Position numbers and translations under genes: made by a program. A stretch of DNA of 32,636 bases from Streptomyces pathocidini (GTDB lineage: Bacteria > Actinomycetota > Actinomycetes > Streptomycetales > Streptomycetaceae): positions 1-32,636 of the forward strand of contig NZ_LIQY01000034.1 in NCBI RefSeq assembly GCF_001418495.1, given 5' to 3'. Below the pieces are notes generated by a model. The model saw only the letters and a program-made list of their open reading frames with translations, was not told the DNA's origin and did no database searches. Within the stretch, counting starts at the first letter, position 1. Each line of letters starts with the position of its first letter. Shown here piece after piece: positions 1-7,621 of this stretch.

Positions 1-368
1 GCGAGCGGTCCGAGGACCGCGTCCCGTACCCGCGCCGGATCGCTGCCGCCGTCGGCCCGCTCGCGTACGAGCTGCTCGTACGCGGCGCCGACCTGGCTGT
101 CGAGCCGGGCGAGTTCGCGGTCCACCACGAGTCGCGACTCCGGGGGCACCTCCGGAATCCGGTCCACGACCTCAGGGCAGTCGATGGTCGAGGCGTTCTG
201 GGCCCGCGCGGGCGGGGTCCGGGCCTCCCCGGACGATCCGCCGCCGTCCTGTCCCGCGGAGGCGGAGACGTTGACGGCGACCAGTGCGCCGCCTCCCAGC
301 AGCAGCGCGGCCGCCGCGGCGACGGCGCGGCCTGCCAGCGGGGAGCGCTTGTGCGTTGTCTGTTTCAT
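1..368 (-). CDS. Secreted protein, N-terminal part of a DUF1996-type protein (runs off the window)
   Basis: Only the first 122 codons are present; the gene continues beyond position 1. The start ATG (368-366) follows a GAGGGG ribosome site on the minus strand. The protein opens with a basic stretch (MKQTTHKRSPLAGR) and an Ala/Leu-rich hydrophobic segment ending near residue 38, which is a Sec signal peptide or an N-terminal anchor. A Gly/Ser linker follows, then a region reading STIDCPEVVDRIPEVP and a helical stretch (REQ-type, LDSQVGAAYEQLVRERAD). This N-terminal pattern is the one I recall from Streptomyces DUF1996-domain secreted proteins; the DUF1996 domain itself would lie outside the window. 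The biochemical role of the family is not settled. The assignment is by remembered similarity and cannot be confirmed without the missing C-terminal part. Confidence 0.7.
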   Translation of the reverse strand, partial: MKQTTHKRSPLAGRAVAAAAALLLGGGALVAVNVSASAGQDGGGSSGEARTPPARAQNASTIDCPEVVDRIPEVPPESRLVVDRELARLDSQVGAAYEQLVRERADGGSDPARVRDAVLGPL

Positions 369-608
369 GGAACCCCTCTACGTCGTTCCGGGAGATGGGG
401 GGACTCCCGGGAACCGCCCGGGAACTCCCGGTCGGAGAAGCTCCGTTTGATACGGATGTCCGCGCGGCCGCGTTCACTCGCGCCCCTGATGTCCCTGACG
501 CCCCAGTGGGCGCCGCCCTCGGCGCGCCGGCGACCCCGCGGGTCTCGCCGGTCCTGACCCCTGGCCGGGGTGGCGACGGCTGGGTTCGGCACCGCCGAGG
601 CGCGCCGC

Positions 609-707
609 TGTGGTCACTCGCCGTCGCGGAAGGGTCTTGCCGGAACGGCATCTCCCTCCCGCCGCGACGGCGAGATGCTCCTTCCGCCGCAACGGCAAGT
701 GACCACA
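609..707. repeat. 99-bp imperfect inverted repeat
   Basis: The outer 10 bases are an exact inverted pair (TGTGGTCACT at 609-618, AGTGACCACA at 698-707). The pairing continues inward with small gaps through GCCGTCGCGG...AAGG on the left and CCTTCCGCCGCAACGGC on the right. A second nested pair, GCATCTC (648-654) and GAGATGC (672-678), closes the centre. The motif GCCGTYGCGG occurs three times in mixed orientation. The element could be a small non-autonomous mobile element or a cluster of protein-binding sites. No clear flanking target duplication was found. Confidence 0.55.
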
Positions 708-749
708 ACGCCGGAGCCCGGCGACGCCCCCGGCGGTCGGGGCTCGTTC

Positions 750-816
750 CAGGTGGCAGGTGGCAGGTGGCAGGTGGCAGGTGGCAGGTGGCAGGTGGCA
801 GGTGGCAGGTGGCAGG
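750..816. repeat. 7-bp tandem repeat (CAGGTGG), about 9.6 copies
   Basis: Nine perfect copies of CAGGTGG run from 750 to 812 and a partial CAGG follows to 816. Because 7 is not a multiple of 3 the array cannot code a simple amino-acid repeat. The copies are identical, so the array is probably young and likely to vary in copy number between isolates. No coding frame of quality crosses it. Confidence 0.95.
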
Positions 817-860
817 CGGCTGGGGCTCGGTGGCCAGTGCCTAGTGCCGGTGCCCGAGGG

Positions 861-882
861 CCTGGGGCCCCGGGGCCCCAGG
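861..882 (-). terminator. 22-bp perfect palindrome, likely terminator of the winged-helix gene
   Basis: A perfect self-complementary run (CCTGGGGCCCC followed by its complement) lies about 52 bp beyond the stop codon of the minus-strand regulator gene. It would form a very stable G/C hairpin. There is no T-tract, as is common for Streptomyces stem-loop terminators, so termination is inferred from position and stability. Confidence 0.55.
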
Positions 883-934
883 CACCGGTGCCCCGGACTG
901 CCAAGTCCGCCCATCCTCCGCCGGGGGTGGTGTC

Positions 935-1594
935 CTAGACCGCCGGCGGGGCGTACTTGTAGCCGACTCGGCGGACCGTGGCGATGGTGCCTCGGTGGGC
1001 CGGGCCCAGCTTTCGCCTCAGGCGGGCGATGTGGACGTCGACCGTGCGGCCGTCGCCCACGTGGCCGTAGCCCCAGACCGTCGTGACCAACTGGTCGCGG
1101 CTGTGCACCCGGTGGGGGTGGGCGACCAGATGCGCCAGGAGCTCGAACTCCAGGTACGTCAGGTCCAGCGGGCGGCCTTCCACATGCGCCGTCCGCCGCT
1201 CGGCGTCGACCCGCACCGGCCCGGACCCCGCCGCCCGCTGCCGCGGCACGGCCGAGGCCGGCGCCGCGGCGCCGGCGGGACCGGTCTGGGGCTCGTCGGC
1301 CGGTACGAGTACGAGGTAGCCGATCATCGGCGGCTGCCCCGGCAGCGTCGGCAGGGTGTGCTGCGGCGCGGGCAGCCAGGTGGCGCCCGGCGGCAGGAAG
1401 TCCGAGACACGCACCACCTCGTCCCGGTCCACTGCCCGCAGCCGGTGACGCCCCGGCGGCGTGGGCGAGTTGGCGGGAATGGGAGCGGTAACGGGAACGG
1501 ACGCAGTAACGGGAACGGACGCGGGCCCGGCGGACGACGTGACGGGGGCGGCGGACAGGGAGCGGGTGTTCGTGGCGGAACGCAGGGAAGTCAT
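935..1594 (-). CDS. Winged-helix (OmpR/PhoB-type) transcriptional regulator lacking a receiver domain
   Basis: This 219-residue protein has a Ser/Thr/Pro/Val-rich, probably disordered N-terminus containing a repeated PVTASVPVTAP element. A middle segment of about 60 residues (RAVDRDEVVRVSDFLPPG through MIGYLVLVPADEP) is not recognised. The C-terminal ~95 residues are a classic OmpR/PhoB winged helix: LDLTYLEFELLAHLV, the recognition-helix region RTVDVHIARLRRKLG, and the wing ending VRRVGYKYAPP. OmpR-family members normally carry an N-terminal CheY-like receiver; here there is none, so phosphorelay control is unlikely. The ribosome site before ATG 1594 is weak. Targets are unknown; the adjacent small gene and the oxidoreductase are possible ones by position only. 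Confidence 0.85.
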   Translation of the reverse strand: MTSLRSATNTRSLSAAPVTSSAGPASVPVTASVPVTAPIPANSPTPPGRHRLRAVDRDEVVRVSDFLPPGATWLPAPQHTLPTLPGQPPMIGYLVLVPADEPQTGPAGAAAPASAVPRQRAAGSGPVRVDAERRTAHVEGRPLDLTYLEFELLAHLVAHPHRVHSRDQLVTTVWGYGHVGDGRTVDVHIARLRRKLGPAHRGTIATVRRVGYKYAPPAV

Positions 1595-1729
1595 GGGAGC
1601 TCAGCTTTCGCGCGAGAGGTCATCGAGGGACGTCGTGCGCGCGGGCCGTTGGCCGGCGGGTTCGGGGAACCGGGCCGGCGGCCGACTGCCTGGGGCACCG
1701 CCCGGGGCGGGCTCGGCGGGCGTCAGCGG

Positions 1730-1852
1730 TTACGCGGGGGCCTGCGCGGAGTTCGCGCGGCAACACACGCGGTCGAAGTCGTGATGCTGCCGGGACGGCC
1801 AGAACGGCTCGAGGTCGTTGGACCCCGGCGCGGAGTTCTGGAAGCTGGCCAT
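1730..1852 (-). CDS. Possible small protein of 40 residues with a Cys-Cys pair
   Basis: A 41-codon frame from ATG 1852 to TAA (1732-1730) has G or C at nearly every third position. It encodes a non-repetitive, mixed-composition peptide (MASFQNSAPGSNDLEPFWPS, then an acidic/His segment and RVCCRANSAQAPA). It lies about 135 bp upstream of the winged-helix gene on the same strand. AGGG sits about 3 bp before the ATG as a weak ribosome site, and the frame stays open further upstream, so the start is uncertain. The product is unrecognised. It could be a regulatory peptide or leader linked to the neighbouring regulator, or a chance frame in GC-rich DNA. Confidence 0.4.
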   Translation of the reverse strand: MASFQNSAPGSNDLEPFWPSRQHHDFDRVCCRANSAQAPA

Positions 1853-2328
1853 GGCCCTATTGAAGCAGAATCGATCCCGATGTCGCCCCCACCGGCCACC
1901 AGTTGATACACAACCCTGGCACGAACGCGAGCCGCGCCGGGGCGCGAACGGGAACGGCGCCGGCCGGTCGAGAGGACGACATCCGCCCGCGGACGCGAAC
2001 AGTACCCTCCGCGAACGCGAGCGGCGCTCGTCCGCGAGCGTGAACCGTGGCTGCGCACGAGCGTGAACCGTGGCTGCGCACGAGCGTGAACCGTGGCTGC
2101 GCACGAGCGCGAACGACGTCAGCCGAGGCGACAGCACCCGTCGGCGAACACGACCAGCATCCGTCCACGCACCGCGACCAACCGGCGATTTCCCGTCCAT
2201 TGCCGCATGTGAACCCCGTGTTACCCGGGCGCCCCACGGGGCAGGGGCGGCCGGTGCGGCGGCGGGGTTACGCTGCTCGGCGCCTCGGCTGCCACCGGGG
2301 CGCACCGAACGAGGAAAGGCGGCACACC
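1853..2328. other. Intergenic region with degenerate GCGAACG-type repeats
   Basis: This 476-bp gap separates the divergent small gene and the oxidoreductase. Much of 1915-2125 is built from variants of GCGAACGCGAG and GCGTGAACCG, ending in a perfect three-copy 23-bp tandem repeat. Frames across it are repeat-derived (Arg/Ala/Gly-rich) and unconvincing. Promoters for both flanking genes should lie here, but I could not place them. Confidence 0.5.
2036..2104. repeat. 23-bp perfect tandem repeat, three copies
   Basis: Three identical 23-bp units lie at 2036-2058, 2059-2081 and 2082-2104, each beginning GAGCGTGAACCG and ending GGCTGCGCAC. A decayed fourth unit begins GAGCGCGAACGACG at 2105. More degenerate relatives extend leftward to about 1915. 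The period of 23 is not a multiple of 3, which argues against a coding repeat. Confidence 0.95.
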
Positions 2329-3234
2329 ATGCGTATCGGACTTCTCGGCACCGGACCCTGGGCGGGGATGGTCCACGCCCCCGGCCTGAACGCGCACCCC
2401 GGCGTCGAGTTCACCGGCGTGTGGGGCCGCAGGCCCGAGGCGGCCAAGGCCCTGGCCGACGCTCACGGCACGCGCGCGTACGACGACCCGGACGCGCTGT
2501 TCGCCGACTCCGACGCCGTCGCCATAGCCCTCCCGCCTGCGGTCCAGGCGCCGTTGGCGGCGCGGGCGGCGGAGGCGGGCTGCCATCTGCTGATGGACAA
2601 GCCGGTGGCGACGGCCGTCGAGGACGCCCGCCTGGTCGCAGACGCGGCGGCACGTACGGGCGTGGCCTCGGTCGTCTTCTTCACCAGCCGCTTCGAGCCG
2701 GCCGTCGCCGCCTGGATCGACGAACAGGCCGCGGCGGGCGGATGGTTCACCGGCCGGGGCGAGTGGCTCGGCGCGGTGTTCTCCGAGGGCAGCGACAGCC
2801 CGTTCGCTACGCCGTGGCGCCGGGAGAAGGGCGCGCTGTGGGACGTGGGTCCGCACGCGCTGTCCGTGCTGCTGCCGGTCCTGGGGGATGTGGCGGCGGA
2901 CGGGGGCGCGGGGTTCCAGGTGGTGGCGGCGCGCGGCCCCGAGGACACCGTGCACCTGATCCTGCGCCACGAGAGCGGCGCGTCCAGCACGCTCACGCTG
3001 AGCCTGACCGTGCCGCCCGCGGCCGGCGGCGCCACCGTCGAGCTGCGCGGCGTCCACGGCGCCACCTCGCTGCCGCAGGGTGGCCCGGAGGCCCTGGCCT
3101 GCTTCCAGCGCGCCATCGACGCCCTGGTCACCGCGGCCGGCTCCGGCACGCCCCACCCGTGCGACGTGCGCTTCGGTGCCCATGTGACGGAGATCCTCGC
3201 GGCGGCGGAGGCGGCCCTGGGGGAGCGGGCCTGA
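2329..3234 (+). CDS. Gfo/Idh/MocA-family NAD(P)-dependent oxidoreductase
   Basis: This 301-residue cytoplasmic protein starts at an ATG preceded by a strong GAGGAAAGG ribosome site (2311-2319). The N-terminal ~120 residues are a Rossmann fold with the dinucleotide-binding motif GLLGTGPWA (residues 4-12), a D..AIALPP segment, and the family DKPVAT motif, whose Lys contacts the nicotinamide in this family. The C-terminal half is the alpha/beta substrate domain, containing WDVGPHALSVL where the family usually has a catalytic His helix. Length is slightly short for the family (about 330-390). Substrate is unknown; members act on sugars, inositols and related polyols. It stands alone on its strand and is not clearly part of the downstream carbohydrate locus. 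Confidence 0.9.
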   Translation: MRIGLLGTGPWAGMVHAPGLNAHPGVEFTGVWGRRPEAAKALADAHGTRAYDDPDALFADSDAVAIALPPAVQAPLAARAAEAGCHLLMDKPVATAVEDARLVADAAARTGVASVVFFTSRFEPAVAAWIDEQAAAGGWFTGRGEWLGAVFSEGSDSPFATPWRREKGALWDVGPHALSVLLPVLGDVAADGGAGFQVVAARGPEDTVHLILRHESGASSTLTLSLTVPPAAGGATVELRGVHGATSLPQGGPEALACFQRAIDALVTAAGSGTPHPCDVRFGAHVTEILAAAEAALGERA

Positions 3235-3336
3235 AGGAGGCTCCTCAAGGAGGGCGACGGAGTTCTCGGGAGACGGACATCCCGGGCGCCGGAGGTCCCC
3301 GGTCTCGGAGGTCCCGGGCCCCGGAGGGCGGCCCCG

Positions 3337-3420
3337 GGAAGCCTGGCCCGGGAACGCCGACCTAAGGAGCCTGGCCCGGGAGACCTGACCCAAGGAGCCG
3401 GATCCCGGAAGCCCGTCCTA
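3337..3420. repeat. 28-bp degenerate tandem repeat, three units
   Basis: Units at 3337-3364, 3365-3392 and 3393-3420 share the pattern (A/G)GGAGCCTGGCCCGGGA followed by a variable G/A/C/T stretch ending in CTA or CCA. Looser relatives extend left to about 3280. The last unit contains the CTA that is the stop codon of the minus-strand hypothetical gene, so the repeat has grown up to, or into, that gene's end. Confidence 0.75.
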
Positions 3421-3831
3421 CGGAGCCGCCCCGACCCCTGCGGTACGGGCGGCGGTCTCGCCTTCGAGGCCGCCCTCGCCCTCCTCCTCGTACGCGAAGG
3501 GCCGGACCACCCACGGCGATCCGGGCCCTTCACGGTAGGCGGCATGCCCCGGTGGCAGGGTGGCAGTCTCCGCGATGGCAGGGTCCGCCTCGGCGAGGTG
3601 CGCGAGGCAGTGAACCTGGCAGGCATCCGGCAGGTTCGGGTCATTGGCGCCGTCCCCGACCAGCCAGTCGCCCTCCGTGTCGTGCACGACGGTGAGCGCG
3701 GGCAACAGCCCTTCGGCCACCGTCCGCTGCACGACGGCCCCCAGCCCCTCGGGGAACCGGTCCCCGGGGAAGGGGAACGGCGCTGTGCGGAAGACCTCGT
3801 GTCCGTGAACCTCATGTCCTTGATGCGTCAC
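3418..3831 (-). CDS. Hypothetical protein, 137 residues
   Basis: I chose GTG 3831 (VTHQGHEVHGHEVFRT) because the sequence upstream of it in the same frame becomes Arg/Ala-rich and loses protein-like character; the ribosome site is weak. The protein reads as a compact soluble domain: FRTAPFPFPGDRFPEGLGAVVQRTV, LPALTVVHDTEGDWLVGDGAND, then PDACQVHCLAHLAEADPAI and a Pro/Tyr-containing C-terminus with an acidic EEEGEGG stretch. The WLVGDG..DPN.P..C layout faintly resembles small DUF2185/immunity-type domains, but I cannot assign a family with confidence. It is divergent from the permease gene with about 260 bp between them. Confidence 0.6.
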   Translation of the reverse strand: MTHQGHEVHGHEVFRTAPFPFPGDRFPEGLGAVVQRTVAEGLLPALTVVHDTEGDWLVGDGANDPNLPDACQVHCLAHLAEADPAIAETATLPPGHAAYREGPGSPWVVRPFAYEEEGEGGLEGETAARTAGVGAAP

Positions 3832-4090
3832 GGGCCGCAGTCTGACACCTGCCGTCCGAATAGTCCGCGAGGTACGCGCCCACGCACCGCGAGGCTGCCC
3901 CGGCCAGCGGGTGGCGCCACACCGCCGGGCCATCGGGGGCCGCGTGCGCCCGACCGCGCGCCGCGCCGCGCCACCGCGATGACCCCCCTCTACGCTCGCC
4001 CGTGCGGCGGCCGGATGGCCAGAAGTCGCCGTACGGCGCACCCCCTCACGCGCCGCCCGGCATCTCTTCGCAGCACGACAGGAGTTCACG

Positions 4091-6061
4091 GTGGCCGGCA
4101 CCATCCCACCAGGATCCGGGTCCGGATCCGCACCGCGGCGGCGGTTCCGCGCGTGGCTGCTCGAAGGCCTGGCCGACCGGGCGAAACAGCAGCCCGGCCC
4201 GCACGCCGAGCCGGCGGACGGGCACCGGCGCCACAGCTGGTGGAAGGTCATGTGCCTCACCGGAGTCGACTACTTCTCCACCCTCGGCTACCAGCCGGGC
4301 ATCGCCGCGCTCGCCGCTGGGGCGCTCTCCCCGGTGGCCACCCTCGTGCTCGTGGTGGTCACACTGCTGGGCGCGCTGCCGGTGTACCGGCGGGTGGCCG
4401 AGGAGAGCCCGCACGGCCAGGGCTCGATCGCGATGCTGGAGCGGCTGCTGTCGTTCTGGCAGGGCAAGCTGTTCGTCCTGGTGCTGCTGGGCTTCGCCGC
4501 CACCGACTTCCTGATCACCATCACCCTCTCCGCGGCGGACGCCACCGCCCACCTCGTGGAGAACCCGCACCTCAGCGACGCCCTCCACGGCCGCCAGGTG
4601 CTGATCACACTGATCCTCATCGCCCTGCTCGGCGCCGTGTTCCTCAAGGGGTTCACCGAGGCCGTCGGCATCGCCGTTGTGATCGTCGCGGTCTATCTGG
4701 CACTGAACGTCGTGGTCGTGGCAGTCGGCCTGTGGCATGTCTTCACCGAGCCGCAGGTTGTCAGTGACTGGACCGGCGCACTGACAGCCGAACACGGCAG
4801 TCCGCTCGCCATGGTGGGCGTGGCCCTGCTCGTCTTCCCCAAACTGGCCCTCGGCCTGTCCGGGTTCGAGACCGGGGTCGCCGTCATGCCGCACGTCGAA
4901 GGAGCGTCCGGCGACAGCCCCGAGCGGCCCAAGGGCCGCATCCGGGGCACGAAGAAGCTGCTCACCACCGCGGCCCTCATCATGAGCGTCTTCCTCATCA
5001 CCAGCAGCGTGGTGACGACCTTCCTCATCCCCGAGAAGGCCTTCGAACCGGGCGGCGAGGCCAACGGGCGCGCGCTGGCCTACATCTCGCACGAGTACCT
5101 GGGCGACGGCTTCGGCAGCCTCTACGACGCCTCGACCATCGTCATCCTCTGGTTCGCCGGCGCCTCCGCCCTCGCCGGGCTGCTCAACCTGATGCCGCGC
5201 TACCTGCCCCGCTACGGCATGGCCCCGCACTGGGCGCGGGCCGTGCGCCCCATGGTCCTGGTCTTCACCGCGATCGCCTTCCTGGTGACCTGGATCTTCG
5301 ACGCCGACGTGGACGCGCAGGGCGGCGCCTACGCCACCGGTGTCCTCGTCCTGATCACCTCGGCCGCCATCGCCGTGACCATCGCGGCCCACCGGGCGGG
5401 GCAGCGCGGCTGGACCGCTGCCTTCGGGCTCATCTCGGCGATCTTCCTGTATACGACCGGGGACAACATCGTCGAGCGGCCCGACGGCGTGAAGATCGGG
5501 GCCTGCTTCATCGGCGGGATCATCGCCGTGTCGCTGCTGTCCCGCCTGCGGCGCGCGTTCGAACTCCGCGTCACCAGCGTCACGTTGGACCCCCTCGCCG
5601 AGCGGTTCGTACGCGACATCGCCCACCGCCGCATCCGGTTCATCGCCAACAAGCCGGAGGAGCGGGACGCGGCCGAGTACCGCGACAAGCTCCACCAGAT
5701 CCGCTCCGACAACGACATCCCGCCCGAGGACGACCTGATCTTCGTCGAGGTCACCGTGCGCGACCCCTCGGAGTTCGAGAGCGAACTGCGCGTCACGGGC
5801 CAGGTCCTGCACGGCCGCTACCGCGTCCTCACCCTGGAGAGCGCCACCATCGCCAACGCGCTGGCCGCCTTCCTCCTCCACGTCCGTGACACCACCGGCC
5901 AGCGCCCGCACATCTACTTCGAGTGGACGGAGGGCGGCCCGCTGCGCCACTTCGTCAAATTCTTCCTCTTCGGCACGGGCGAGGTGGCCCCGGTCACCCG
6001 GGAAGTCCTCCGTGAAGCCGAACCGGACCGTGCCCACCGCCCCCGAGTCCACGTGGGCTGA
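4091..6061 (+). CDS. APC-superfamily permease with a C-terminal cytosolic domain
   Basis: This is a 656-residue inner-membrane transporter. The GTG start at 4091 follows AGGAG (4080-4084). After a basic N-terminus, about 12 hydrophobic helices run from residue ~55 to ~490, beginning with [22 protein letters not shown], which matches the unwound first-helix region of APC transporters. A conserved [17 protein letters not shown] segment lies at about residue 260. The last ~150 residues are soluble and contain an [21 protein letters not shown] stretch and a beta-rich end ([20 protein letters not shown]). This layout, a transporter core plus a cytoplasmic tail, resembles Streptomyces APC-family amino-acid permeases and is reminiscent of KUP-type transporters. 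Substrate is not predictable. It appears monocistronic. Confidence 0.85.
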   Translation: MAGTIPPGSGSGSAPRRRFRAWLLEGLADRAKQQPGPHAEPADGHRRHSWWKVMCLTGVDYFSTLGYQPGIAALAAGALSPVATLVLVVVTLLGALPVYRRVAEESPHGQGSIAMLERLLSFWQGKLFVLVLLGFAATDFLITITLSAADATAHLVENPHLSDALHGRQVLITLILIALLGAVFLKGFTEAVGIAVVIVAVYLALNVVVVAVGLWHVFTEPQVVSDWTGALTAEHGSPLAMVGVALLVFPKLALGLSGFETGVAVMPHVEGASGDSPERPKGRIRGTKKLLTTAALIMSVFLITSSVVTTFLIPEKAFEPGGEANGRALAYISHEYLGDGFGSLYDASTIVILWFAGASALAGLLNLMPRYLPRYGMAPHWARAVRPMVLVFTAIAFLVTWIFDADVDAQGGAYATGVLVLITSAAIAVTIAAHRAGQRGWTAAFGLISAIFLYTTGDNIVERPDGVKIGACFIGGIIAVSLLSRLRRAFELRVTSVTLDPLAERFVRDIAHRRIRFIANKPEERDAAEYRDKLHQIRSDNDIPPEDDLIFVEVTVRDPSEFESELRVTGQVLHGRYRVLTLESATIANALAAFLLHVRDTTGQRPHIYFEWTEGGPLRHFVKFFLFGTGEVAPVTREVLREAEPDRAHRPRVHVG

Positions 6062-6313
6062 CCGGAACCGGACAGCACGGGGGAATCGGGCCCGTTCATT
6101 CCTATTTGTTCCTATTCGCTCCCGTCCATTCCCGTGGTGACCCACCGACGGAATCACTCCGGAATTCCGGACAGCGGCAGGGGGAACCTACGCGGACTCC
6201 GACAATCAACGGACGGCCACCAGGTTTCACCCCTTGGCACCCTCGTCGGGGAGGGCCACTGGTGACGATTCGAGAGGAAGAAAAACGTCGTCTGATGGCA
6301 TGGAGTAGTAGGC

Positions 6314-7444
6314 GTGAAGCGCAAGCACGGGCTGCTGGTCGCCGCGGCCGCGGCCGGAGTGGTCACCGCGTCCTTCGGTGGACCGGCAGCAGCCGCCGAC
6401 CGGGACGGTGAGTCCGGCAAGTCCTACATGGGGATCGGCAACGGGCAGTCCAAGGGGCCGAAAGACCTGCCGCGCTCCGCGTCTACCGGGCCTGAGGGCA
6501 TCGACCTCTCGAACTTTCAGCGGACGGTGCCGTGGCAGGCCCTCCAGGATCGGGGCGTGAAGTTCGCCTACGCCAAGTCCAGCGAGGGGAGCTCGTACAC
6601 CGACCCCATGTTCCAGGAGCATGTCGACAACGCCAAGAAGTACGGAATGCTCGCGGGCGCCTATCACTTCCCGAATCTTTGGGACGGGGCCTCGCCGGCC
6701 GCTCAGGCCGACTACTTCCTGCAAGTGAGCGGTGGCTGGAAGGACGACGGCACGACCCTGCCCGGTGTGCTCGATCTCGAGAACGTCGACGGCAAGCCGT
6801 TCTGCTACAACAAGAGCCCCGAGCAGATGGTCGCCTGGATCAGGGAATTCACCGACACCTACCGGGAGAAGACCGGCCGGGACGCCGTCATCTACACGCG
6901 CACCAACTGGTGGAGCCAGTGCACCGGGAATTCCGCCGAGTTCACCGACAACCCGCTGTGGCTGTCGAACTGGGCCGCTACTCCGGGAACCATGCCCGCC
7001 GGCTGGGACGAGCAGGCGATCTGGCAGTACGCCGGAGGAGCCCCCGGCGCGTCCGACCCCGTCGACAGGATCGACAAGAATGTGTTCAACGGCACGGAGG
7101 AGCAGCTGAAGTCCTTCGCCGCCGGAGAAGTACCGGGTGGGCCGGGCGAGTCCCCGGAACCGACCCAGCCCCCGTCACCGTCCGGCTCCCCGGTGCCGAC
7201 CGAGCCCGCCGCGCCGTCCGGGCCCCCCGAACCGTCCGGGTCCCCGACGCAGACCGGGCCCGCTGCGCCGACTGACACCGGTACCCCGGGCAATGGCGGC
7301 ACCACCCCGTCCGCGGGCCTGGGCGGTGGACTCGCGGACACCGGCGCCGACATCGGGTACGCGCTCCCGGTCGGCGCCGCGCTCCTCCTCGGCGGCGCGG
7401 CCATTCACCGCAGGTCACGCGCCTCCGCGGCAAAGCCGGAGTGA
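6314..7444 (+). CDS. Secreted GH25 lysozyme with LAxTG sortase signal
   Basis: This 376-residue muramidase should cleave peptidoglycan between MurNAc and GlcNAc. GTG 6314 follows a GGAG site. Residues 1-27 are a Sec signal peptide ending AAA. The GH25 TIM-barrel domain runs from about 61 to 275: GIDLSNFQ carries the first conserved Asp, FAYAKSSEG and YHFPN line the groove, and GVLDLEN holds the Asp-x-Glu catalytic pair. A Pro/Ser/Gly/Thr-rich linker (about 278-335) follows. The C-terminus (340-376) is LADTG, a hydrophobic helix and a basic HRRSR tail, which is a cell-wall sorting signal of the LAxTG kind used by class E sortases of high-GC Gram-positives. The enzyme is therefore probably wall-anchored rather than free. 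The sortase is not in the window. Confidence 0.93.
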   Translation: MKRKHGLLVAAAAAGVVTASFGGPAAAADRDGESGKSYMGIGNGQSKGPKDLPRSASTGPEGIDLSNFQRTVPWQALQDRGVKFAYAKSSEGSSYTDPMFQEHVDNAKKYGMLAGAYHFPNLWDGASPAAQADYFLQVSGGWKDDGTTLPGVLDLENVDGKPFCYNKSPEQMVAWIREFTDTYREKTGRDAVIYTRTNWWSQCTGNSAEFTDNPLWLSNWAATPGTMPAGWDEQAIWQYAGGAPGASDPVDRIDKNVFNGTEEQLKSFAAGEVPGGPGESPEPTQPPSPSGSPVPTEPAAPSGPPEPSGSPTQTGPAAPTDTGTPGNGGTTPSAGLGGGLADTGADIGYALPVGAALLLGGAAIHRRSRASAAKPE

Positions 7445-7531
7445 CCTGACAGACCGGTCACCGCAGCGGCCGGGACCGACCACCACGACCGAGCCGACCA
7501 CTACGGCGGCCGAGCCGACCATCGCAGTGGT

Positions 7532-7572
7532 CGGGCGGCCGGGCCCTCGCAGGGGTGGGACCCGGCCGCCCG
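7532..7572. terminator. Bidirectional hairpin between convergent genes
   Basis: A 12-bp perfect stem (CGGGCGGCCGGG at 7532-7543, complement at 7561-7572) encloses a small inner stem CCCT/AGGG. It lies between the 3' ends of the lysozyme gene and the convergent lyase gene, so it probably ends transcription from both sides. Upstream, 7480-7520 contains two copies of CCGAGCCGACCA. Confidence 0.7.
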
Positions 7573-7621
7573 GTCACACGGTCACGTGGTCACGCGGGGC
7601 GAAAGGCCCCCCGTCTCCGCC

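Larger units (their letters stand above)
369..934. other. Repeat-rich gap without a convincing gene
   Basis: This 566-bp gap lies upstream of the secreted-protein gene and downstream of the winged-helix regulator; both are on the minus strand. It holds three separate repeat structures described in their own entries: a 99-bp imperfect palindrome, a 7-bp tandem repeat and a 22-bp perfect palindrome. Open frames cross it on both strands, but their products are Arg/Pro/Ala-rich without domain-like composition, and none has a good ribosome site. I see no protein-coding gene here. Confidence 0.6.

Noticed and set aside
2047..2328. An N-terminal extension of the oxidoreductase
   Set aside because: The frame is open upstream but runs through the 23-bp tandem repeat and Arg/Pro-rich sequence. 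ATG 2329 has a strong ribosome site and begins exactly at the first strand of the Rossmann fold.
6150..6313. A possible c-di-AMP (ydaO-type) riboswitch before the lysozyme gene
   Set aside because: A GGGGGAACC run is present and such riboswitches precede wall-hydrolase genes in Streptomyces, but I could not find the other conserved blocks (for example GGGTGAATC) or the pseudoknot layout.
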